A stretch of DNA of 6,446 nucleotides, taken from contig JBNJEH010000101.1 of the NCBI GenBank assembly GCA_051745635.1, forward strand, positions 1-6,446, given 5' to 3'. This stretch comes from Brumimicrobium sp051745635 (GTDB lineage: Bacteria > Bacteroidota > Bacteroidia > Flavobacteriales_D > Crocinitomicaceae). The notes below the pieces were generated by a model. It did not search any database and was not told the origin of the DNA. It saw nothing but the letters and a program-made list of their open reading frames with translations. Shown here one piece after another: positions 1 to 5,024 of the stretch (position 1 is its first letter; the number at the start of each line of letters is the position of its first letter). Position numbers and translations under genes: made by a program.

Positions 1-30
1 TTTTTGCATTTGGTCTGATAGTTTACTCAT
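1..30 (-). CDS. Possible 5' end of a gene leaving the window on the left (partial)
   Basis: Reading the minus strand from an ATG at 30-28 gives ten open codons, MSKLSDQMQK, up to the window edge. The hydrophilic start looks like a normal cytoplasmic protein N-terminus. A purine-rich stretch (AAAGAGAA) lies directly before the ATG. A near-consensus Bacteroidetes -7 box (GATTTTTG, one mismatch to TAnnTTTG) lies 14 bases upstream at 52-45. Ten codons are far too few to name a family, and an open stretch this short is common by chance. The call rests on start codon, upstream box and amino-acid character together. Confidence 0.35.
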   Translation of the reverse strand, partial: MSKLSDQMQK

Positions 31-44
31 TTCTCTTTTTGACA

Positions 45-52
45 CAAAAATC
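45..52 (-). promoter_or_regulatory. Possible -7 promoter box for the left-edge gene
   Basis: The minus strand reads GATTTTTG, which matches the Bacteroidetes -7 consensus TAnnTTTG except at the first base. It ends 14 bases before the putative ATG at 30. No convincing TTTG -33 element was seen at the usual spacing, so the call is weak. Confidence 0.22.
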
Positions 53-129
53 AGAAAACTAAAAGAGCAGAGAATGGTGTAGTTCGTCGGGGGGATACGC
101 TAGTGCTTAAAAAGGAGAAAGGCTTGATC

Positions 130-228
130 ATGTTTATATGGCTGGCTGTTGTTTTTATGGTTCCTTTTTTAGGTCCTGTTTTATACATTGCTAAATATTC
201 CATTGAACGGCAAAAAATAAAAGGGTAG
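130..228 (+). CDS. Very small hydrophobic protein resembling a PLDc_N-type membrane segment, or a gene fragment
   Basis: The ATG at 130 opens a 32-codon ORF. A membrane helix of about 17 residues (FIWLAVVFMVPFLGPVLYIA) is followed by a basic tail ending ERQKIKG. The pattern of Trp, then a hydrophobic run, then PFLGPxLY resembles the second helix of the PLDc_N domain (phospholipase D/cardiolipin synthase N-terminal membrane domain), which also occurs in small stand-alone proteins. An AGGAG at 113-117 precedes the start. The frame stays open upstream to 43 and encodes a basic, hydrophilic stretch (for example NGVVRRGDTLVLKKEKG), but it has no ATG; GTG at 103 and TTG at 124 are the only alternative starts. 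It could therefore be a complete small protein starting at 103 or 130, or the end of a longer gene that lost its start. The domain resemblance is from memory and covers only one helix. Confidence 0.4.
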   Translation: MFIWLAVVFMVPFLGPVLYIAKYSIERQKIKG

Positions 229-321
229 AACAATTAATTTTTGTGAAATAGAATTTGTTATCACCTTTCTCCTCATTTCGATTTAACTGAACAAATTGAT
301 TTTGACGAGCGTTAAGTAGGT

Positions 322-1071
322 ATGAGGAATTCATATTTCGTATTTGCACTATTGATCAGTTTTAATGGGATGTCACAGCTCACCTTGGACCTCGAAGGGT
401 TTTATGCTTTTCAGGACTACAACGAAGTACGGGTTCCCAATTCGACGGGGACAACGTTTGATTTGAATCGTGATTTTGAACTACAACAACCCGCCATTGC
501 GCCGCGCCTGCGCGTGACGTATAACTTTGGCAAAAACAACATCAGCGCCTTGATTGCACCATTGACCACCACTTATGAAGGTCCTGCACCCCGTGATATC
601 CGGTTCGAAGGGGTTCAGTTTTATGAAGGTGAATATATTTTCGGGAAATACACATTTAATAGTTACCGCCTGACCTATCGCAGAGATCTCATCGATAATG
701 AAAACTGGTTATTGGGTGTTGGTTTTACGGCTAAGATCAGGGACGCAGAGATCGCACTGGATACAGAAAATGCTTACTCTACCAAAACGAATATCGGATT
801 TGTGCCCTTGATTCGACTTGTGGGAGCATACAAGTTAGATCGTTGGAAATTCTTTATCGAGGGAGACGGACTATTCGGAGGCCCCGGACGCGCTTTTGAT
901 GCTTTTGGGGGCGCGAGTTACAGAACGACCATTGGAGAAGAGCAACCACTCCACATCAAGGCTGGATATCGAATCGTAGAAGGTGGAGCGGATGTAGGAG
1001 AAGTTTATAATTTTACGGCTTTTCATCTGATTTCAGTAGGGGCAATTTTGCCTTTAGATTGGAGCAAATGA
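322..1071 (+). CDS. Predicted outer-membrane beta-barrel protein, conserved family of unknown role
   Basis: This is a 249-residue exported protein. Residues 1-18 form a signal peptide (basic MRNS start, hydrophobic core, GMS before Gln19), the usual Bacteroidetes type I cleavage pattern. The mature part alternates polar and hydrophobic or aromatic residues, as in short transmembrane beta strands: RLRVTYNF (62-69), SYRLTYRRDL (114-123), GVGFTAKIRDAEI (132-144), GFVPLIRLVGAY (159-170), RWKFFIEGDGLF (174-185), HIKAGYRIVEGGAD (211-224) and FHLISVGAIL (234-243). I recall similar SYRLTYR, GFTAKIRDA and EGGADxxxVYNF blocks in conserved hypothetical outer-membrane proteins, but cannot name the family or a substrate. 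The ATG at 322 is chosen because it starts a complete signal peptide. TGATTTTG at 297-304, one mismatch from the -7 consensus, is a weak promoter candidate. The VF530-family gene follows after 27 bases, so the two may share a transcript. Confidence 0.8.
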   Translation: MRNSYFVFALLISFNGMSQLTLDLEGFYAFQDYNEVRVPNSTGTTFDLNRDFELQQPAIAPRLRVTYNFGKNNISALIAPLTTTYEGPAPRDIRFEGVQFYEGEYIFGKYTFNSYRLTYRRDLIDNENWLLGVGFTAKIRDAEIALDTENAYSTKTNIGFVPLIRLVGAYKLDRWKFFIEGDGLFGGPGRAFDAFGGASYRTTIGEEQPLHIKAGYRIVEGGADVGEVYNFTAFHLISVGAILPLDWSK

Positions 1072-1098
1072 TTAATATTGCTTCAATAATTGAGCAAA

Positions 1099-1377
1099 AT
1101 GCGAGAACAACAACCCAATAATCCGCTTCATGGAGTAAAACTTAAAGATATTGTCGAATACTTAGTAGAAGAAATTGGTTGGGAAAACATGGCCGATGAA
1201 GTTCCTGTACGTTGTTTTCAATACGATCCATCCATTAAATCGAGTCTTGTTTTTTTGCGCAGAACGCAATGGGCACGTGACAGAATTGAAGCGCTCTATT
1301 TAGCGACGATTAAAAAAGGTAACAATGCGCCAAGTGATAAAGGTACTCACGGGAAATATAGCACAAGGAAAAGATAA
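1099..1377 (+). CDS. VF530-family (DUF2132) small protein, proposed DNA-binding
   Basis: This 92-residue protein is clearly of the VF530/DUF2132 family. The family signature runs from NNPLHGVKL (7-15), through YLVEEIGW (21-28), VPVRCF (35-40) and DPSIKSSLVFLRRT (43-56), to QWARDRIEALYL (57-68). Known members are about 70-90 residues with a small alpha-helical fold; a DNA-binding role has been proposed from structure, and the cellular function is not established. The extra tail (69-92, ending STRKR) is basic and low in hydrophobics, which would suit nucleic-acid contact, though that is inference. No signal peptide or membrane helix is visible. The frame extends upstream to a TTG at 1090, but family members begin only a few residues before NNPLHG, so the ATG at 1099 is preferred. 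The gene lies 27 bases after the beta-barrel gene and faces the porin-like gene across 47 bases. Confidence 0.88.
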   Translation: MREQQPNNPLHGVKLKDIVEYLVEEIGWENMADEVPVRCFQYDPSIKSSLVFLRRTQWARDRIEALYLATIKKGNNAPSDKGTHGKYSTRKR

Positions 1378-1424
1378 GTGAAATTGTTTTTTGCTAGTGC
1401 ATATTTTATAATAGCGTAAAGCTG

Positions 1425-2168
1425 CTAAAACAAAGAAATACTAATGCCCATTGTAAGGGGAGTAAGTTGCGCGCTGTCACTGCTGGTAAAAAGAGGAGAG
1501 AAATAGTAAGCGCCGTAGACAGCCCAGTTCCGGATGCCGATGCGGATCGTCGCTCCATAACGCAAAGGGTTGCTGTCAGGAAACCCAAATGTTTTCAGGA
1601 CTTCGCGCTGTCCGTCAACTGTGCGTGTTGCCTTTGTAAGGGCGTTCAACCGATATCCAATTTTACCGCCGACCATTACTTTAAAGTGTTTGTAGCCTTC
1701 CGTACGGAAACGCATTTCCAGAGGCACTTCCACGTAGTTGGCGGCAAATTTAATACGATCGGGTTCAGTGCCCGGAGCAAAAGAATTGATGCTTGTCAGA
1801 TTATTGTTGTAGTCCGACTGAAAGTCGATTTGAGATTTATTACTGTAGTGGCTAAAACCTACTCCCCAACCGAATGCGACCGTATTTTTCTCAGTGAGAA
1901 TGACGTCAAACATGAGCGCCGTGTTAAAACCAATCGAGTTCCAGGGACTTTCGAAATAGTCGCGGTCACCATGCCAGTCGCAATAAGTGACATCAAAAAT
2001 TACCCGGTCATATTTCCTCAATTTTTCCTCTTCATAAGGCTGAGCACCGTTAAAATACCATCCTACGCCCGGCCTGTAGCGTGAGTAAAGTCCGTCGTCC
2101 TCCTCAAAATACTGGGAAAAAGACCACTGAGTTAAAAAAGGTAAGATCAAGATCAATAAATAACGCAT
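1425..2168 (-). CDS. PorT-like outer-membrane beta-barrel protein (porin family)
   Basis: This is a 247-residue exported protein. The signal peptide spans residues 1-18 (MRYLLILILP core, cleavage after SFS before Gln19). The mature protein has the strand pattern of the Bacteroidetes PorT/OMP_b-brl_2 class. Strands include SIGFNTALMFDVIL (78-91), VAFGWGVGFSHYS (97-109), the typical NYVEVPLEMRFRT block (144-156), FKVMVGGKIGYRL (162-174), RYGATIRIGI (203-212) and NWAVYGAYYFSPLF (214-227). It ends GISISLF with the C-terminal Phe expected of an outer-membrane barrel. The acidic, aromatic segment at 20-75 has no obvious counterpart in small PorT-like proteins and may be a periplasmic or loop region. 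The ATG lies six bases after the galE stop, so it is almost certainly co-transcribed with galE. PorT itself belongs to the type IX secretion machinery, but many relatives do not, so the gene is not named. Confidence 0.82.
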   Translation of the reverse strand: MRYLLILILPFLTQWSFSQYFEEDDGLYSRYRPGVGWYFNGAQPYEEEKLRKYDRVIFDVTYCDWHGDRDYFESPWNSIGFNTALMFDVILTEKNTVAFGWGVGFSHYSNKSQIDFQSDYNNNLTSINSFAPGTEPDRIKFAANYVEVPLEMRFRTEGYKHFKVMVGGKIGYRLNALTKATRTVDGQREVLKTFGFPDSNPLRYGATIRIGIRNWAVYGAYYFSPLFTSSDSAQLTPLTMGISISLF

Positions 2169-2174
2169 GACGTT

Positions 2175-3200
2175 TTATTTTCGGTATTCTCTTATAAATT
2201 CTTCAAATTTCCACGAGGAACGGATGGCATCCTGGACGGACAGTTGAGTTTTCCACTTAAGCATTTCATTAGCTTTACTGGTGTCGGCATATATGGAGGG
2301 AATATCTCCTGCTCTGCGCTCACCAATCCGATATTTGAGGTGTTTTCCGGTTACTTTCTGGAAAAAATTCACCATCTCCAGTACAGTTGTTCCTTTTCCT
2401 GTGCCTACATTGAAAACACTCATGTGCTCTGTAGATTCTGGTAAGTATTTGAGTGCTGCCACGTGTGCTTCCGCCAGATCGACAACGTGAATGTAATCGC
2501 GAATACACGTTCCGTCTTTTGTGTCGTAGTCGTCGCCAAACACGGTCAGCTCGTCGCGCAGTCCAATTGCTGTCTGGGTGATGTATGGCAGTAAATTATT
2601 CGGTATGCCATCGGGCTCTTCGCCAATTGTGCCGGAACTGTGGGCGCCAATTGGGTTAAAATAACGCAGCGCAACAGCCTTTGTTGAAGGTGCACTCGCA
2701 ATGAACTGCTCAATCATTTCTTCGTTTACCTTTTTGGTAAACCCATAAGGGGAGTTGTAGGAAACAGGGCTATTTTCAGTTACAGGGATCTCATCAGGGT
2801 CTCCGTAAACCGTACAGCTCGAAGAAAACACGAAATACTTCACTTCATATTCTTTGACCAGCTCCAGCATTGTAATCAAACTGCTAAAATTATTGTTGAA
2901 ATATTTTAAAGGCTTTTTCACAGATTCACCGACAGCTTTGTAAGAAGCAAAATGAATCACGCCGTAGATGGGAAACTGACTAAAAATACCACTGAGACGC
3001 GATCTTTCCTGGCAGGCAATTGAAAAATAGATCACTTCTTCTCCCAGGATTTCTTCAAGACGCTGGATGACGTCGCGGTTCGCATTCCGAAAATCATCGA
3101 TAATAATTGGGTAAAAACCATTTTCTCTCAGTGCAACGACCGTATGCGAACCAATGTAGCCCGCTCCCCCCGTAACGATAATGTATTTTTTATCATCCAT
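2175..3200 (-). CDS. galE: UDP-glucose 4-epimerase
   Basis: GalE interconverts UDP-glucose and UDP-galactose through a transient 4-keto intermediate with bound NAD, in the cytoplasm, for the Leloir pathway and surface glycan synthesis. The 341-residue length is normal for this extended-SDR enzyme. The Rossmann NAD motif GGAGYIG is at 11-17, with DD at 35-36 after the second strand. HFASYKAVGESVKKPLKY (83-100) is a family block. The catalytic Ser/Thr lie in SSSCTVYG (126-133), and the YxxxK pair is Tyr152/Lys156. LRYFNPIGAH (178-187), GIPNNLLPYI (198-207) and RDYIHVVDLAEAHVAAL (234-250) match E. coli GalE closely, as does the C-terminal YADTSKANEMLKW. The residue equivalent to the E. coli Tyr299 gate appears to be Ile303, which may widen substrate range. 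The start at 3200 gives the standard N-terminus five residues before the first strand. A TATTTTTG box lies four bases upstream, and the PorT-like gene follows after six bases. Confidence 0.97.
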   Translation of the reverse strand: MDDKKYIIVTGGAGYIGSHTVVALRENGFYPIIIDDFRNANRDVIQRLEEILGEEVIYFSIACQERSRLSGIFSQFPIYGVIHFASYKAVGESVKKPLKYFNNNFSSLITMLELVKEYEVKYFVFSSSCTVYGDPDEIPVTENSPVSYNSPYGFTKKVNEEMIEQFIASAPSTKAVALRYFNPIGAHSSGTIGEEPDGIPNNLLPYITQTAIGLRDELTVFGDDYDTKDGTCIRDYIHVVDLAEAHVAALKYLPESTEHMSVFNVGTGKGTTVLEMVNFFQKVTGKHLKYRIGERRAGDIPSIYADTSKANEMLKWKTQLSVQDAIRSSWKFEEFIREYRK

Positions 3201-3204
3201 ACCT

Positions 3205-3212
3205 CAAAAATA
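3205..3212 (-). promoter_or_regulatory. Candidate -7 promoter box for galE
   Basis: The minus strand reads TATTTTTG, a full match to TAnnTTTG, ending four bases before the galE ATG. If functional, the transcript would start at or next to the start codon, giving a leaderless or nearly leaderless mRNA. No TTTG -33 box is seen at the usual distance, so the call rests on the -7 element, its orientation and its position. Confidence 0.35.
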
Positions 3213-3375
3213 GGGAATCCAATGTTATTATGTGTACGAATAAGCGATTAATCAGTCTGCATGAACGCATGAAGTTCGGGAATTTGTTTTCAGTGAAGCT
3301 GGCAGAAGGTTGCGACCCAACAGGAGAACACCATTGATTATCCTTGTTGAACAAATGAAGAAGCCTATTTTTTCA

Positions 3376-3383
3376 TATATTTG
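3376..3383 (+). promoter_or_regulatory. Candidate -7 promoter box for the small membrane-protein and tadA unit
   Basis: TATATTTG is a full match to the Bacteroidetes -7 consensus TAnnTTTG. It overlaps the most upstream possible TTG start (3381) of the small membrane protein, so a transcript from this box would begin downstream of that codon. The nearest upstream TTG (3347-3349) is 26 bases away, longer than the usual -33/-7 spacing, which lowers confidence. Confidence 0.35.
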
Positions 3384-3389
3384 AAGAGC

Positions 3390-3575
3390 TTGGAAAACTT
3401 TGATTTCAAAAGATACCAGTCCTTCCGAAAAAGCAGGAAGATGATCGTTCGCTTCATCATCTATGGAGTGGTTATTTTTCTGTTGTTATATTGGATGATG
3501 CGCAAAAGTAATGAACAACGAGAAAATAGAGCTCCAGAACAAATCGAAATCGACGACAAAAACATCGGCGATTGA
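3390..3575 (+). CDS. Small single-pass membrane protein of unknown function
   Basis: The protein starts with a very basic stretch (FKRYQSFRKSRK) followed by one membrane helix (about IVRFIIYGVVIFLLLYWMM). It ends in a charged tail of about 25 residues, acidic at its end (EQIEIDDKNIGD). The charge distribution predicts N-terminus in, C-terminus in the periplasm. There are no cysteines or recognisable catalytic motifs. I do not recognise the family, though short proteins of this design are common in Bacteroidetes. No ATG precedes the basic region: starts are TTG at 3381 (64 residues), TTG at 3390 (61 residues) or ATG at 3441 (44 residues, losing the basic region). The TTG at 3390 is chosen because a -7 box covers 3381 and the basic segment looks like part of the topology signal. 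tadA follows after 69 bases on the same strand. Confidence 0.6.
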   Translation: MENFDFKRYQSFRKSRKMIVRFIIYGVVIFLLLYWMMRKSNEQRENRAPEQIEIDDKNIGD

Positions 3576-3632
3576 GTGCGCCATTGATCTTGAGTACAGA
3601 ATTTTGAGCTCACTATTATCGGATAGAATTCA

Positions 3633-3640
3633 TAACTTTG
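3633..3640 (+). promoter_or_regulatory. Candidate -7 promoter box for tadA
   Basis: TAACTTTG, a full match to TAnnTTTG, ends four bases before the tadA ATG at 3645, the same geometry as at galE. The nearest TTTG upstream (3603-3606) is 26 bases away, so the -33 partner is doubtful. If active, tadA has its own near-leaderless transcript besides any readthrough from the small membrane-protein gene. Confidence 0.35.
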
Positions 3641-3644
3641 GAGC

Positions 3645-4085
3645 ATGATTGAACCCTTCGACGATACTTATTTTATGCGTCAGGCGCTCAAAGAAGCGCA
3701 GATCGCTTACGAGAAAGATGAGGTGCCCGTGGGTGCCGTGGTCGTTGCAAATGAACAGATTATTGCGCGTGGACATAACCTTACGGAGCAGCTGCGCGAT
3801 GTTACAGCACACGCAGAAATGTTGAGCATTACGGCTGCTGCAGAACATCTGGGCGGGAAGTATTTGCAGGATTGTACGCTATACGTGACGTTGGAACCCT
3901 GTGTCATGTGTGCGGGTGCTCTCAATTGGTCGCAACTTTCAAAGGTGGTTTATGGAGCGAGTGACGAACAGCGGGGAGCTTTGAAGCACGGGAACTTATT
4001 TCACAGAAAAACAGCGATTGTTGGAGGTGTTTTAGCCGACGAAAGTGCGGACTTGATGAGAACGTTTTTCCAGCGAAAGCGTTGA
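3645..4085 (+). CDS. tadA: tRNA-specific adenosine deaminase
   Basis: TadA deaminates A34 of tRNA-Arg(ACG) to inosine so that one tRNA reads CGU, CGC and CGA; it acts in the cytoplasm as a homodimer. The 146-residue protein is a full-length single-domain cytidine/deoxycytidylate deaminase fold. PVGAVVV (28-34) and the substrate-side RGHN (42-45) precede the zinc motif H56-A57-E58, where Glu58 is the proton shuttle. The second zinc motif is PCVMC (85-89), with ligands Cys86 and Cys89. YVTLEPC before it and GALNWSQLSKVVYGASD after it are typical. The TadA-type C-terminal helix contains LMRTFFQRKR, where many homologues have a similar aromatic/basic ending. All catalytic residues are present. 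The ATG at 3645 gives the usual N-terminus, eight residues before the first helix (FMRQAL). The gene is convergent with the exported-protein gene, 44 bases apart. Confidence 0.96.
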   Translation: MIEPFDDTYFMRQALKEAQIAYEKDEVPVGAVVVANEQIIARGHNLTEQLRDVTAHAEMLSITAAAEHLGGKYLQDCTLYVTLEPCVMCAGALNWSQLSKVVYGASDEQRGALKHGNLFHRKTAIVGGVLADESADLMRTFFQRKR

Positions 4086-4096
4086 ATGGACGGAAG

Positions 4097-4112
4097 CGTT
4101 TCAATAGAAACG
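4097..4112. terminator. Small hairpin between two convergent genes, possible weak terminator
   Basis: CGTTTC and GAAACG form a perfect six-base inverted repeat around the loop AATA. It lies in the 44-base gap between the ends of tadA and the convergent exported-protein gene, where a bidirectional terminator is expected. The stem is short and AT-rich in its middle, and neither strand has a real U-run after it, so it is not a canonical intrinsic terminator. Confidence 0.3.
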
Positions 4113-4129
4113 AAAACAACAGCAGCTGA

Positions 4130-5020
4130 TTATTGATTTTGAAACTGTCTCGAGCGTTCGCGATCTTTTTCGTTGATTTCCACAGGCGGGCAATCGTTAG
4201 GATCTTTTTTGAAGAGCCATACAAATTTCAATTTGAACAATGCGGGAAAATATTTTCCTGAAAACCAATGGATGGCAGGCGTTCCTCCTCTCCATTCATG
4301 AGCACCTAACACGGGAACTCGCACGCCTGGAATAAAGAAAAAACCTTTGTCAACGCGAGGTTTGATCCCGAAACCGAAGTCGTAGTGCAATTGAACGAGC
4401 AAGTCTCCCTGAAATTCCTTTTCGAGCGGTGACGGATAGCCCTCGTAGCTTTTATTTTTTCCAACGAGTGCGTAGTCGCCATTGACGCCCAGTGCGTTGT
4501 CCAAAAAGAGGTGTGGATTCATCTGAAAAACGCTGTGCACGCTGAATCGACCATACAAATATCCATTGTAAAATTTACCTTCGCCTTCGACATTTCCCAC
4601 GAGTGAGTCGCGGCTGTCGTACACATCGGCAGAAAATAAGTCCCGACCGCCGAAGTGTTTGTATCCGATGCCCCAGTCGTAATAGTGAATGAGCTTGCGC
4701 GGTTTTCGGGTGATGTGCGTCATTCCGATCTCAGCAAAAATCCCTATTCTTCCGCGCGTTTCGTGCGCGTAGTGCAACGAAGAATCGCCTGCAGCAACAA
4801 CACCTTCGTTGGTTGCCGTTGAAGTAAAGGTATACGTGGGTCCAAAGGAAAACTGAAGTCCGTGTTTGGAATAATCACCAGTCACCCAGCGATAGAGCGG
4901 CTTCTGGATGCGTTGATTACCGTAAAACTGCTTTTTGGAGTTTTTAGGCTTGTATTGCGCCGAAACTTCTGGTATCAGCGAACAAGAGAAAGCGAGTAAA
5001 ACGATTACAATGCGTATCAT
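4130..5020 (-). CDS. Exported, probably outer-membrane beta-barrel protein of unknown family, coupled to kmo
   Basis: This 296-residue protein has a signal peptide at residues 1-21 (MIRIVIVLLAF core, cleavage after VSA before Gln22). Cys13 lies in the hydrophobic core but lacks a proper lipobox, so a lipoprotein is unlikely. The mature part begins with a basic linker (KPKNSKKQ), then shows barrel-like alternating strands: GLQFSFGPTYTFTS (54-67), GRIGIFAEIGMTHI (90-103), YYDWGIGYKHF (113-123), FYNGYLYGRFSVHSVF (150-165), LLVQLHYDFGFGIKP (207-221), GFFFIPGVRVPVL (226-238) and LFKLKFVWLF (261-270). Unlike a standard barrel it ends with a charged tail of about 26 residues (KKDPNDCPP to QFQNQ). 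I do not recognise the family or a ligand. The ATG follows the kmo stop by four bases, pointing to translational coupling with kmo. It converges with tadA on the other side. Confidence 0.75.
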   Translation of the reverse strand: MIRIVIVLLAFSCSLIPEVSAQYKPKNSKKQFYGNQRIQKPLYRWVTGDYSKHGLQFSFGPTYTFTSTATNEGVVAAGDSSLHYAHETRGRIGIFAEIGMTHITRKPRKLIHYYDWGIGYKHFGGRDLFSADVYDSRDSLVGNVEGEGKFYNGYLYGRFSVHSVFQMNPHLFLDNALGVNGDYALVGKNKSYEGYPSPLEKEFQGDLLVQLHYDFGFGIKPRVDKGFFFIPGVRVPVLGAHEWRGGTPAIHWFSGKYFPALFKLKFVWLFKKDPNDCPPVEINEKDRERSRQFQNQ

Positions 5021-5024
5021 ACTA

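Noticed and set aside
51..233. 60-codon minus-strand frame at the left edge
   Set aside because: Its translation has no recognisable pattern, while the plus strand of the same stretch encodes a PLDc_N-like helix and a -7-like box fits a gene starting at 30.
1378..1424. Possible terminator between the VF530-family and PorT-like genes (TAGC...GCTA)
   Set aside because: The stem is only four bases with an eight-base loop and no clear U-run, so it is indistinguishable from chance.
1467..2084. Open 205-codon frame on the plus strand, antisense to the PorT-like gene
   Set aside because: It lies entirely inside a gene with a convincing signal peptide and strand pattern. Its own translation has no recognisable domain, so it is best explained as a shadow frame.
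3269..3337. 22-codon plus-strand ORF in the galE/small-protein divergent region
   Set aside because: It has no ribosome-binding site, no recognisable character and a length expected by chance; a leader peptide cannot be supported.
3201..3380. Possible small RNA, riboswitch or attachment site in the 180-base divergent region
   Set aside because: Apart from the promoter-like boxes and a short GCATGAA repeat near 3260-3275 I see no strong stem, conserved core or long repeat.
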